A DNA stretch of 64,000 bases. Source: Ruania alba (lineage in GTDB: Bacteria; Actinomycetota; Actinomycetes; Actinomycetales; Beutenbergiaceae). The DNA lies in NCBI RefSeq assembly GCF_900105765.1, contig NZ_FNTX01000001.1, forward strand, positions 2,080,387 to 2,144,386. Reading direction: 5' to 3'. This document shows positions 24,087 through 32,665 of this stretch, one piece after another. Position 1 is the stretch's first letter. The number at the start of each line of letters is the position of its first letter. Below the pieces are notes generated by a model that saw only the letters and a program-made list of their open reading frames with translations, was not told the DNA's origin and made no database searches. A program made the position numbers and the translations under genes.

Positions 24087-26863
24087 CCGTGCAAGTGACC
24101 GCCGGCCAGGAGAATGCGCGCTCCGATGACGGGGAGACGGTGACGGTGACCCTGGCGCCGACCCGTCAGGTGGTCACGTATCGGGTGACTGATGAGGATG
24201 ATCTGACCTCGTATGCGTTCATCGAGGTGCCTGGGACCGAGGACACCGGTCCGGTGCTGCGTCCGGATACTGAGGTGATCGAGGTGCTCGCCGGGGAGCC
24301 GGAGACCATCCAGCTCAATGACTACGTGGTGGCACTCAGTGGCCAGCCGGTGCAGCTGTCGGACTCCAGCAGTGTGCGGGCCACGAACTCCGACGGGTCG
24401 TCCCCGGTGGTGGATACCGATACCTTGCAGTACACCTCGGACCCGAACTATGTCGGGCCCGCGACCCTGACGTTCGAGGTGACCGATGCTGAGGACATCA
24501 ATGACGATGACATCCTGACCTCGGTGCTCACCCTGGACATCATGGTGGTCTCGAACGAGAATCAGCCGCCGCGGATGCGGGACGGGTCGGTGGAGGCCGA
24601 GCAGGGTGGCGAGGCGGTCACCCTGGACATCGCGAGGCTGGCGGAGGATCCGGACGGGCGGTCCACCGATCTGGAGTATCGGATCGCGGAGGAGGCCGAC
24701 GGTTTCGAGGCGAGCCTGGAGGACTACATCCTGACCGTCACTGCTGATGAGGACACCCCGGCCGGGTCCTCGCAGGATCTGGTGATCGAGGTGACCGACG
24801 GCGAGAGCGACCCGGTCCGAGCCGTGGTCGTGCTGAGTTCCACCTCCAGCAACCGGCCGCTGATCTCCACCAACCCGGACGACGCCGGTGAGATCGAGCA
24901 AGGCGACAGCGTCTCGGTACCGGTGCTGGCCAATGACTCCAACCCGTTCTCCGGCGAACCCCGGGAGATCACGGCCGCGGAGATCACGGCGGGCTCCGGC
25001 GCAGTGTCCGTCGAGGGGGATCAGGTGGTGCTGACCCCCGCAGCCGACTTCGTGGGCCGACTGACGGCGACCTACACGGTGGTGGATGTGACCGGCGAGC
25101 CCGACCGGGCGGTGGAGGGGCAGATCACCGCCGCAGTGCTCGGCGTACCGGAGGCACCGACGATCCCGCTGATCGAAGAGGTCGCGAGCGGCGAGGTGAC
25201 GTTGAGCTGGACCGCGCCGGAGGACAATGGCGCGTCGATCAGTGGCTACACGGTGACCTATGGCAGCGGCTCGCAGGCATGCCCGACGACCACCTGCACC
25301 ATCACCGGCCTGGCCAACGGCACGGGCTACACATTCAGCGTGACTGCCACGAACGCCGTCGGGGACTCCCCGGCGAGCCCGGCCTCGGCCGAGGCCATCC
25401 CCGACGTGCGGCCGGAAGCCCCGCGGGTCGTCTACGTCAGCGCCGGGGACGAACAGCTCGAGGTGAGCTGGGCAAACCCGGTGAACGAGGGCACCCCGAT
25501 CACCTCCTACGACGTGCAGATCTCCCCTGGCGACGGCGCCGGTCAGCGGTCGGTGACGGGGAACAGCCTGACCTGGACCGGGTTGACCAACGGTGAGAGC
25601 TACACGTTCCGGGTGCGGGCGATCAACGACGCACCGAACCCGGGTGCATGGAGCGAGTGGTCGGCGCCGATCCACCCGTATGGTCCGCCGTTCCAGCCCG
25701 AGGCACCGCAGGCCGTCCGGATCGACGACGCTGCCGGCGGTCGGATCCAGGTCACCTGGACCAGCCCGGACGACAATGGCGACCCGGTCTGGACGTACCA
25801 CGTGCGGATGTACCGGGACGGGCAGCTCGCCCACACCTTCACCCCGACCGGCGGCGGGAACTCCCGTGAGGTCCAGGTGGAGAATGGTCACGACTACTCC
25901 TTCGCCGTGGCCGCCACCAACCGGGCCGGGCGAGGCGACTTCTCCGCGAGATCGGAGCCGTTGCGCTCCTTCGGTGCCCCAGGGGCACCCACGAACGTCA
26001 CGGCGAGCGCCACCGGCCAGGACAACACCGCCGAGGTGAGCTATTCCGCGCCGAACAACAACGGGCAGGCGATCGGCCGGTACGAGTACCGGTTGAACGG
26101 TGGGTCCGTGCAGTCCTTGTCGAGCAACAACAGGATCACGGTGGCGCAGGACGGGCAGAGCTATCGCATCGAAGTCCGCGCCTGCAACTCCTACTGTGGC
26201 GGCTGGAGCGGGGCCTCCCCCACGTTCTCCACCCACGGCCCACCGGGGAACGGGGGCATCAGCATCGACTCCTCCGCCGACGGGCAGACCGTCACCTTCG
26301 ACTGGTCAGTGCCGAACCGCAACAACGGTGCGGACCTGACGGCGACCCGGTACTCGATCAACGGCGACAGCTGGAACGTGGTGACCGGCCGCACCGGATC
26401 GGCGAGTGTGACAGGGGGTTGGGAGACGATCCACACGATCCGCGTCCAGGTGCGGAACGAGCACGGGCAGTGGAGCGGCACCCGGTCCGGCGGCCCGTAC
26501 GCGGAGGATCGTCAGATATCGGACATGCCCCAGGTGGTCAGCCCTCCCTCGGTGACGATGCTTGCCATGGGTGACGCCCAGGGAGCGACCAGCGCCGACG
26601 GCTCCTGCGTCAGCGACGCCTGCCACTATCTGGGGTTCGAACACTCGGGCTTCGTCGCGGGCGACTATCACGTCGCATTCCATGCCTCCCAGTCGGGGAC
26701 GCCCTACAGCGAGCCGTGGCGGGAGGCCGATGTCACGCTGACTGCCGGCTCGGGCGACTGGCAATCCCAATGGTTCCGTGGCAACCCGGGCGAGCAGGTG
26801 CGCGTGGTGGTCACTGGGCCCAGCGGGACGTTCGAGGACACGATCACCTGGCCGAGCAGCTGA
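23984..26863 (+). CDS. Giant surface protein, C-terminal part: cadherin-like repeats and FN3 domains
   Basis: A 959-codon frame that begins at a GTG in mid-repeat (VDDVVPATSLLGQEEVV). It carries about four more cadherin-like repeats (VLDVLANDTDPDG, DEDDLTSYAF, NQPPRMRDG, VLANDSNPFSGE), then about five fibronectin type III domains starting VPEAPTI, RPEAPRV, QPEAPQA, GAPGAPTNV and GPPGNGG. A final roughly 110-residue Gly/Ser-rich domain contains three Cys. It is the continuation of the gene at 20754, separated only by the one-base frame change at 23972-23976. No separate ribosome binding site is convincing, so independent translation is unlikely. It ends 5 bp before the convergent plsC stop. 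Confidence 0.75.
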   Translation: MDDVVPATSLLGQEEVVLDVLANDTDPDGSAERLTVQVTAGQENARSDDGETVTVTLAPTRQVVTYRVTDEDDLTSYAFIEVPGTEDTGPVLRPDTEVIEVLAGEPETIQLNDYVVALSGQPVQLSDSSSVRATNSDGSSPVVDTDTLQYTSDPNYVGPATLTFEVTDAEDINDDDILTSVLTLDIMVVSNENQPPRMRDGSVEAEQGGEAVTLDIARLAEDPDGRSTDLEYRIAEEADGFEASLEDYILTVTADEDTPAGSSQDLVIEVTDGESDPVRAVVVLSSTSSNRPLISTNPDDAGEIEQGDSVSVPVLANDSNPFSGEPREITAAEITAGSGAVSVEGDQVVLTPAADFVGRLTATYTVVDVTGEPDRAVEGQITAAVLGVPEAPTIPLIEEVASGEVTLSWTAPEDNGASISGYTVTYGSGSQACPTTTCTITGLANGTGYTFSVTATNAVGDSPASPASAEAIPDVRPEAPRVVYVSAGDEQLEVSWANPVNEGTPITSYDVQISPGDGAGQRSVTGNSLTWTGLTNGESYTFRVRAINDAPNPGAWSEWSAPIHPYGPPFQPEAPQAVRIDDAAGGRIQVTWTSPDDNGDPVWTYHVRMYRDGQLAHTFTPTGGGNSREVQVENGHDYSFAVAATNRAGRGDFSARSEPLRSFGAPGAPTNVTASATGQDNTAEVSYSAPNNNGQAIGRYEYRLNGGSVQSLSSNNRITVAQDGQSYRIEVRACNSYCGGWSGASPTFSTHGPPGNGGISIDSSADGQTVTFDWSVPNRNNGADLTATRYSINGDSWNVVTGRTGSASVTGGWETIHTIRVQVRNEHGQWSGTRSGGPYAEDRQISDMPQVVSPPSVTMLAMGDAQGATSADGSCVSDACHYLGFEHSGFVAGDYHVAFHASQSGTPYSEPWREADVTLTAGSGDWQSQWFRGNPGEQVRVVVTGPSGTFEDTITWPSS

Positions 26864-26867
26864 GGCG

Positions 26868-27599
26868 TCAGCGCCGGTAGCCCTGCCCGGGCTCCGGCCG
26901 CCACTGCATCGGTTCGGTCGGCGGGGTGCCTGGTCGGATCGTTGCCAGCAGGTCGGTGAGATCGGCCATGATCACCGCCGTGGCCGCGCGCAGCACGTCG
27001 CCATCGATCTCCTGGCCGCGGAACCGGCTCAGGTCCACCGGTGCCCCCGCATGCACCGTGATCCGCGGCCGGCGCCACGGGTGCAGGGTGTAGGTGGGTG
27101 GGGGCATCAGCTCGTGCGCTCCCCACTGGGCGATCGGCACCACCGGCACCCCGGTCTCGAGTGCCAGACGGGCGGCACCGGTGCGTGCCGCCATCGGCCA
27201 CAGGTCCGGATCCCGGGTGAGGGTGCCCTCGGGGAACATCAGCACGCTGGTGCCACTGCGGAGCCGTTCGGCGGCCGCCTCGATCGAGGCAGCGGCATCG
27301 TCGCTGTCCCGGTACACCGGGACGTAGCCGCACGCGCGCAGCAGCCAGCCGAGCCCGCGGGCCTCGAACAACGGAGACTTCGCCAGCGCCACCGGGAACT
27401 GACCCTGGGCGACGAAGAAGTGCAGGGCCGTGAGGGGGTCGATCGTGGAGACATGGTTGGCCACGGCGAGGAACGGACCGTCCGGGAGGTTCTCCAGCCC
27501 GCTCCACCGGGGCCGGGTCATCGCCCGCACCGGCACCCGGGCGATTCCTGCGGCTACCCGGTAGGCACGGGGCACAGGTGCGCGATCGACGGAGCCCAT
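26868..27599 (-). CDS. plsC: 1-acyl-sn-glycerol-3-phosphate acyltransferase
   Basis: A 243-residue PlsC-family acyltransferase of phosphatidic acid synthesis. The catalytic HxxxxD is NHVSTID (His49, Asp54), followed by PVYRDSDDAAAS, the substrate motif MFPEGTLTRDP and VVPIAQWGAHE. It is peripheral to the membrane, without clear transmembrane helices. The ATG at 27599 overlaps the response-regulator stop by one base (TGATG). In relatives plsC lies between murA and gpsA; here it is downstream of a two-component system and gpsA is missing. Confidence 0.9.
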   Translation of the reverse strand: MGSVDRAPVPRAYRVAAGIARVPVRAMTRPRWSGLENLPDGPFLAVANHVSTIDPLTALHFFVAQGQFPVALAKSPLFEARGLGWLLRACGYVPVYRDSDDAAASIEAAAERLRSGTSVLMFPEGTLTRDPDLWPMAARTGAARLALETGVPVVPIAQWGAHELMPPPTYTLHPWRRPRITVHAGAPVDLSRFRGQEIDGDVLRAATAVIMADLTDLLATIRPGTPPTEPMQWRPEPGQGYRR

Positions 27600-28207
27600 C
27601 AGATCCACCCCCGTGCGCGAGCCGTGCGCGCCGCCTCGTGCCGGTTCGACGCACCCAGCTTGGTGGCCGCGGAGGACAGGTAGTTCCGGACTGTGCCTGG
27701 GCTGAGCGAGGCGCGGGTCGCGATCTCCTCCACCGGGGCGCCGTCCGCGGCGAGCTCGAGCACATCTGCTTCGCGGGCAGTGAGGGGGCTGGCCCCGGCC
27801 GAGATGGCGTCCGCTGCCAGCTCCGGATCCACATACCGCCCGCCGGCATGCACCTGCCGCACCACGTCCGCCAGCACAGCCGCCGACGTCGTCTTCGGCA
27901 GGAATCCGCGCACACCCGTCTCGAGTGCCTTCTTCAGGTACCCCGGGCGCCCGTGGCTGGTGACGATCACGCACCGGCACTCCGGCAGGTCCGCCATGAT
28001 CTGGGCCGCAGCCTCGATCCCGTCGAGACCGGGCATCTGCAGGTCCAGCACGGCCACGTCCGGGCGTTCCCGGGCGGCGACCGCCACCGCTTCGGTGCCG
28101 CTGGCTGCCTGGGCCACCACCTCGAGGTCATCGTCCAGGTCGAGCAGGGACGCGAGCGCGTCCCGGATCAGGTTCTCGTCGTCAGCGAGCAGCAGCCGGA
28201 TCGTCAC
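27599..28207 (-). CDS. LuxR/NarL-family response regulator
   Basis: A 202-residue regulator. The receiver domain has the acidic pair in LLADDENLIR, phospho-acceptor Asp55 in VAVLDLQMPG, the Thr in VIVTSHG and Lys in FLPKTTS. The C-terminal LuxR HTH reads SPLTAREADVLELAADG and SLSPGTVRNYLSSAATKLGA. The GTG at 28207 overlaps the histidine kinase stop by 4 bp, so the pair is co-translated. The output genes are unknown; the adjacent plsC suggests membrane lipid or envelope control of the DesR/LiaR kind, which is inference. Confidence 0.93.
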   Translation of the reverse strand: MTIRLLLADDENLIRDALASLLDLDDDLEVVAQAASGTEAVAVAARERPDVAVLDLQMPGLDGIEAAAQIMADLPECRCVIVTSHGRPGYLKKALETGVRGFLPKTTSAAVLADVVRQVHAGGRYVDPELAADAISAGASPLTAREADVLELAADGAPVEEIATRASLSPGTVRNYLSSAATKLGASNRHEAARTARARGWI

Positions 28208-29463
28208 GGCGTGACCTCCTTGTCGTCGGGAACCCACGCCTCGAGCCGGAACTGGGATTGGTCGGCGTCGTCCACGCCTGCCTCGATCCTCCCACCGATC
28301 GTTGCGAGGCGTTCACGCAGGCCGTGCAGTCCGGACCCCGGTCGTGCTGTGGCGACCGGACGAACACCGTCGTTGACGATGACCACCTGTGCTCCGCCGT
28401 CGGCGATCTCCACCGTGATGCCCGCGGTGCGGGCATCGGCGTGACGCACCACATTGGTGACGCCTTCTCGCACCACCCATCCCAGCCCTTCGGCCGCCTG
28501 CTCTCCCAGCACGAGCTCCTCGCCCCGGACCTCGGCCGTGATCCCGGCCGACCGTAGGATCTCCCGGGCACCGGCCAGCTCGGTCGGCAGGTCGGCCCGT
28601 CGATAGCCCTCGACGACGTCCCGCACCTCCCGGAGCGCGTCTTGCGCGATCTGGCGCACCTCGAGCATCTTGTCCGGTCCACGGGGATCACCGCGGCGGG
28701 CCAGCTCGGCGGCGAGCTCGCTGGTGACTGCCACCGTGGAGAGGGTGCGACCGAAGATGTCGTGCAGGTCGCGGGAGAAGCGCAGCCGCTCCTCGGCCAC
28801 GGCGAGCCGGGCGTCCACCTCGCGGCGGTTCGCCTGCTCCCACACCACACCGATCATCCAGGCGGAGACGCGGAACGACAGGACCACCCCGATCACCACC
28901 AGGGTGCCGCTGATCACGAACGGGACCAGGGCACGTGGCTCACCGCTCCCCCAGGTCTGCAGGGCGGCGGCGCCCCCCATCGCCAGCACACCGGCGGTCA
29001 CCAGCCAGCGAGTCGTGAACAGCGGCGCAAGAGCGGACAACGCGATCCCCACGGGGGCCAGCAACACCCAACCGGGCATCAGCAGCCGACCGTCGTCGGT
29101 CGGCAACGGTTCCGCCTGCATCAGTGGGACGGCCGCGAGCGCGATCAGCAGCAGCGTGATCACCACGAGAACCGCTGCTGTACGAGTCGGGCGCGCGGCG
29201 CGGCCCAGGTAGTGGTTCAAGCCTCGAGCGAGCACGATCTCGGCCACGCCGGTCTGGATCAGGAACCCGGCCGTGGCCGCCGGCCCGAACCACGCCTGCG
29301 TCCCCGTGGCGTTCGCCAGGCTCGCCGCCGCGCTGATCCCGACGATCGGGCCGAAGATCAACAGGAAGTACAGGGACCAGCGGTTGTAGAGCTCGAATCG
29401 CTGAGGGTCGCTCTGGCCCCGCCAGCCGGTCCCGGCCGTTCCTCCTGCTCGCACGGTCGTCAC
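28204..29463 (-). CDS. Sensor histidine kinase, DesK/LiaS type (HisKA_3)
   Basis: A 419-residue membrane kinase. The N-terminal half carries about six hydrophobic segments (LYFLLIFGPIVGIS through FVISGTLVVIGVVLSFRV), so sensing is probably within the membrane. A coiled stretch leads to the HisKA_3 dimerisation helix with phospho-acceptor His234 in FSRDLHDIFGRTLS. The HATPase region shows the N-box REGVTNVVRHADA and G-box GSGLHGLRERL. It is cotranscribed with the response regulator (GTGA overlap). The GTG at 29463 is the furthest plausible start. Confidence 0.92.
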   Translation of the reverse strand: MTTVRAGGTAGTGWRGQSDPQRFELYNRWSLYFLLIFGPIVGISAAASLANATGTQAWFGPAATAGFLIQTGVAEIVLARGLNHYLGRAARPTRTAAVLVVITLLLIALAAVPLMQAEPLPTDDGRLLMPGWVLLAPVGIALSALAPLFTTRWLVTAGVLAMGGAAALQTWGSGEPRALVPFVISGTLVVIGVVLSFRVSAWMIGVVWEQANRREVDARLAVAEERLRFSRDLHDIFGRTLSTVAVTSELAAELARRGDPRGPDKMLEVRQIAQDALREVRDVVEGYRRADLPTELAGAREILRSAGITAEVRGEELVLGEQAAEGLGWVVREGVTNVVRHADARTAGITVEIADGGAQVVIVNDGVRPVATARPGSGLHGLRERLATIGGRIEAGVDDADQSQFRLEAWVPDDKEVTP

Positions 29464-29514
29464 GCTACCGTCCCCAGCCTCATCCGCTCTGCCGCTCGGG
29501 CTGGCACAGACGGA

Positions 29515-29540
29515 GGTGCCGGGCCCGAGGGCCCGGCACC
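29515..29540. repeat. Perfect 12-bp inverted repeat in the kinase-RpiR divergent gap
   Basis: GGTGCCGGGCCC (29515-29526) and GGGCCCGGCACC (29529-29540) are perfect complements with GA between them, a very stable GC hairpin 52 bp upstream of the kinase start. It has no T tract. It could be a structured leader, a bidirectional terminator or a binding site. Confidence 0.6.
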
Positions 29541-29583
29541 CGAATGCGGGCGCGAGGGGAGAGAAACGCGCCGCATCCCCAAT

Positions 29584-29608
29584 CCCCGGTGGGAGACAGT
29601 CACCGGGG
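29584..29608. repeat. Second inverted repeat in the same gap
   Basis: CCCCGGTG (29584-29591) and CACCGGGG (29601-29608) pair perfectly across a 9-base loop, 43 bp from the first hairpin. Together they occupy the middle of the 317-bp gap 29464-29780, which otherwise contains only the RpiR promoter. Confidence 0.55.
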
Positions 29609-29744
29609 GTTGCGGTCGATGGTGTCGTCTACGACCGGTCGGTTCCGTTCCGACATCACTTACTCTGCGCGGCGAACCTGAGTATCCCCTGGGAGCCACC
29701 TAGCAATTCGCTCAGAGATCCAGTGCGATACTTTCTATCAACTC

Positions 29745-29773
29745 TTGACGTTCGTATCGTTCCCTGCGATATT
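29745..29773 (+). promoter_or_regulatory. Promoter of the RpiR gene, probably leaderless
   Basis: TTGACG (29745-29750) and GATATT (29768-29773) are separated by 17 bases. The ATG at 29781 lies 7 bases after the -10 box, where transcription should begin, and no ribosome binding site is visible, so the mRNA is probably leaderless. Confidence 0.5.
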
Positions 29774-29780
29774 CCTTGTC

Positions 29781-30674
29781 ATGGTTGATGCTGACCAGTC
29801 GCCGGGTGTTCTCGCGCAGATCCGGCGCCTGCTCCCCCAGCTCCCCACAGCTGTCCGGCGGACGGCCGAACAACTCCTCAACGATCCGCACGGGAGCGTC
29901 GCCGGCACCATCACCGAACTCGCCGAGGCCGCCGGCACCTCACCGGGCGCCGTGTCCCGGCTCTGCCGGACCTTGGACCTCGACGGCTATCCCGCGCTAC
30001 GGGTCGCCGTCACCGCCGACGCAGCGAGTTCAGCCCACGGCCACTGGGACGTCGACATCAGTCGCACCATCGGGCCCCACGACCCACTCAGCGACGTGGT
30101 CCGGACCTTCGAGGCCGCGCAGGCGCGTGCCGTGCACGCGACACTGGCCTGCCTCGACCTGGACGCTGTGCAGGCCGTGGCTGACGCGATCGGTACCGCA
30201 CGCAGGGTGCACGTCTACGGCGTGAGCGGGAGCGGCGTGATAGCCCGCGAACTCGAGCTACGTCTCACCCGGATCGGCGTCCCCTGCTGGACCTACGCCG
30301 ACGTGCACGACGGCCTGGTCGCCGCGGTCCAGCTCACCGAAGGGGACGTGGCACTGGCCGTCTCGCACAGCGGGGAGACTCAGGAGACACTCGACATGGT
30401 CGCGTGCGCCCGCGAACGGGGTGCGCTGACCGCGGCGATCACCGGTGGCCACAGTTCGTCCCTGGCCGACCTGGTCCACCACAGCCTGCTCACCATCAGT
30501 GCCGAGACCACCTTCCGGGACGGGCCGCTCGCGGCTCGGCACTCCGAACTGGCCGTCGTTGAGGTGCTTTACCTCGCTGTGAGCCAATCCACCTATAAAC
30601 GCACCGTCCAGCATCTTGCCGACACCGCCCGAGCGGTGCGACCCCGACGCCCCGAACGGGGCACGTCCACCTAA
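29781..30674 (+). CDS. RpiR-family transcriptional regulator (HTH + SIS)
   Basis: A 297-residue regulator. The N-terminal HTH_6 domain (about 1-80: SVAGTITELAEAAGTSPGAVSRLCRTL, then DGYPALRVAV) is followed by a SIS phosphosugar-binding domain (about 110-250: RRVHVYGVSGSGVIA, VALAVSHSGETQETLDMV). RpiR proteins respond to phosphosugars. It directly precedes an exported glycosidase-like gene by 16 bp, so it likely controls that enzyme. The ATG at 29781 is chosen because the longer frame upstream is promoter sequence. Confidence 0.9.
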   Translation: MVDADQSPGVLAQIRRLLPQLPTAVRRTAEQLLNDPHGSVAGTITELAEAAGTSPGAVSRLCRTLDLDGYPALRVAVTADAASSAHGHWDVDISRTIGPHDPLSDVVRTFEAAQARAVHATLACLDLDAVQAVADAIGTARRVHVYGVSGSGVIARELELRLTRIGVPCWTYADVHDGLVAAVQLTEGDVALAVSHSGETQETLDMVACARERGALTAAITGGHSSSLADLVHHSLLTISAETTFRDGPLAARHSELAVVEVLYLAVSQSTYKRTVQHLADTARAVRPRRPERGTST

Positions 30675-30690
30675 GATCGAGGAGCCGACG

Positions 30691-32592
30691 ATGACCACCT
30701 CGCACCACCTGAGCCGCAAGACCTTCCTCCGCGCGAGCGGACTGGGAGCAGGCGCGACGTTCGCCACCGCGATCGGCGCTCCTACCATCGGTCCCGTCGC
30801 GGCGGCACATGCCGCCCCCGACTCAGCCGCGTCCGAGACCGGATCGACCGGCGGACCGATCCTGGCCGATGACCGGTTCCCGATCGGCATCTTCTGGCCG
30901 CCACCCCCGCTGCAGACCACGGTGGAGCGCTACCAGGAGATCGCCGACGCAGGGTTCACCTTCGTCCACGGCGGCAACTACACCTACGCCGACGTGCACA
31001 TCAACCACCACCAGCTGGCAGTGGCCGAGCAGGCCGGGCTGCACGTGCTCGTGGACGACCCCGACATCCGATGGTTGCTGCGCCAGTTCGCCTTCGGTGA
31101 CCCCGCCCAGCCGTTCACTCTCAGCGAGGACGAGGCCCGGCAGAAGGTCGCCGAGGTGGTCGGCCGCTACGCCCCGCAGTGGCAGCTGCAGCAGGGCCGC
31201 CTGCTGATCACCGGCGGCAGCGGCAATGGCTCCATCGGCTGGGTCAGCGACGGGACGGACTGGGACGACTACACGTTCGCCTTCACCACCCAACCCCGCC
31301 CCACCGGAGCGGGCGGGCACGCTCAGGCCGGCTGGGCGTTCCGCGTACAGGACGAGGCGAACGCATACGTGTGGCTCCTGTCTTCCCAAGGCAGTGACGG
31401 CAACGCCGCGCTGACGAAGGCCGTCTTCGTCGGCGGTACACCGACGGTGACCTCCACCCCACTCCCCTTCCCGCTCACCGAGGGACAGACCTACCAGGTG
31501 GAGACCACCCTGGACGGTGCCACGATCACCACCACGATCGACGGAGAGGTGGTCGACACCACCACCGACCGCACCTTCACCTCGGGCAGCGCGGGCTTCC
31601 GGCAGGCCGGGTCGGAGTCGGCCTTCTTCGACGAGGTGCGGGTCACCGCACCGGACGGCTCGGAACTGTTCGGCGAGGACTTCGAGACCGACCTCTCGGC
31701 GTGGCGCCGGCCCGCCGGATCCGGGCGCACGTCCTTCGCCGGCCTGCACCTGTTCGACGAACCACGCGAGACGAAGTTCGCCCAGCTCGCCACCGCCGTC
31801 GCGGCCGCGAACCAGGCATACCCGGACGCCCTGCACTATCTCAACCACTTCCCGAACGGCGTTCCGGAGTTCCGCGACGGGGGCGCCTACGAGCGGGCTG
31901 CTGAGCAGATCGACACGCCCGTGCTCTCCTTCGACAGGTACCCGATCCTCGCCGACGGCGAGGACCTCGGATACTTCGAGAACCTTGCCCAGGTGCGCAT
32001 CGCCGCGCTGGACCACGGCCGGGAGCCGTGGGTGTACATCCAGAGCGTGGGGTACGCCGGTCATGACGTACCGACCGAGGACGACCTTCGCTGGCAGATC
32101 AGCATCAGCCTCGCCTACGGGTACAAGGGCGTGCAGTACTTCACCTACTGGACGCCGGACCCGGCCCGCGGAGAAGGGTTCCACGAAGGCCTGATCACGG
32201 TGGAGGGCCGGCAGACCGGGCTGTACCGCGCCGCCGCCCGGGTGAACACCGAGTATCTCGCGCCGCTCGGTGCGCAGCTGCGACCGCTCACCTCCACCGC
32301 GGTACAGGTGGCCGGGGTGGACGAGGCGCCGGCAGGCCTGGACCCGTTCGAGCCCGACGAGGATCTCACCGCGATCGGTGGTGACGGTGTGGTGCTCGGC
32401 CGGTTCACCGGTCCCGAGGATCGGCGGTACGTGCTGGTGGCGAACTTCTCCCGGCACGTCCGCGCCGACGTCGAGCTGAGCCTGGGCACCGGCGCGGAGT
32501 CCTTCGACCTGCGCCGTGGCGAGTACCGCGCCATGAGCAGCGGTGTGCTGCGCCTGGACGCCGGTGCCGCCACCCTGATCAGGTTCGGCTGA
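30691..32592 (+). CDS. Exported glycosidase-like protein with an inserted beta-sandwich domain
   Basis: A 633-residue exported protein. The signal peptide carries a Tat-like SRKTFLRASG motif and an AHA-AP cleavage region near residue 39. The core looks like a (beta/alpha)8 glycoside hydrolase-like protein split in two: FPIGIFWPPPP, FTFVHGGNYTYADV, GLHVLVDDPDIRWLL, and later LHLFDEPRE, LHYLNHFPNG, PVLSFDRYPI, YGYKGVQYFTYWTPDP. Between them (about 190-350) is a jelly-roll/laminin-G-like insert (DDYTFAFTTQPRP, AGWAFRVQDEANAYVW). GAGGAG precedes the ATG. It follows RpiR by 16 bp. The substrate is unknown and I do not recognise the exact GH family. Confidence 0.65.
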   Translation: MTTSHHLSRKTFLRASGLGAGATFATAIGAPTIGPVAAAHAAPDSAASETGSTGGPILADDRFPIGIFWPPPPLQTTVERYQEIADAGFTFVHGGNYTYADVHINHHQLAVAEQAGLHVLVDDPDIRWLLRQFAFGDPAQPFTLSEDEARQKVAEVVGRYAPQWQLQQGRLLITGGSGNGSIGWVSDGTDWDDYTFAFTTQPRPTGAGGHAQAGWAFRVQDEANAYVWLLSSQGSDGNAALTKAVFVGGTPTVTSTPLPFPLTEGQTYQVETTLDGATITTTIDGEVVDTTTDRTFTSGSAGFRQAGSESAFFDEVRVTAPDGSELFGEDFETDLSAWRRPAGSGRTSFAGLHLFDEPRETKFAQLATAVAAANQAYPDALHYLNHFPNGVPEFRDGGAYERAAEQIDTPVLSFDRYPILADGEDLGYFENLAQVRIAALDHGREPWVYIQSVGYAGHDVPTEDDLRWQISISLAYGYKGVQYFTYWTPDPARGEGFHEGLITVEGRQTGLYRAAARVNTEYLAPLGAQLRPLTSTAVQVAGVDEAPAGLDPFEPDEDLTAIGGDGVVLGRFTGPEDRRYVLVANFSRHVRADVELSLGTGAESFDLRRGEYRAMSSGVLRLDAGAATLIRFG

Positions 32593-32599
32593 GCCGGCT

Positions 32600-32662
32600 C
32601 CCGACGGCGGCCCTCGCCTGGCTCAGGTGAGGTCACCTGACCGGATGAGGAACGCCGTCGGG
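32600..32662. terminator. Nested hairpins between convergent genes
   Basis: CCCGACGGC (32600-32608) pairs with GCCGTCGGG (32654-32662), and inside them CAGGTG (32624-32629) pairs with CACCTG (32634-32639). The structure sits between the glycosidase-like gene and the convergent murA and probably terminates both transcripts. Confidence 0.5.
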
Positions 32663-32665
32663 TGT

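Noticed and set aside
23897-26236. 779-codon antisense frame across the giant protein gene
   Set aside because: Composition is Arg/His/Gly-rich without domains; the plus strand has clear cadherin-like and FN3 repeats.
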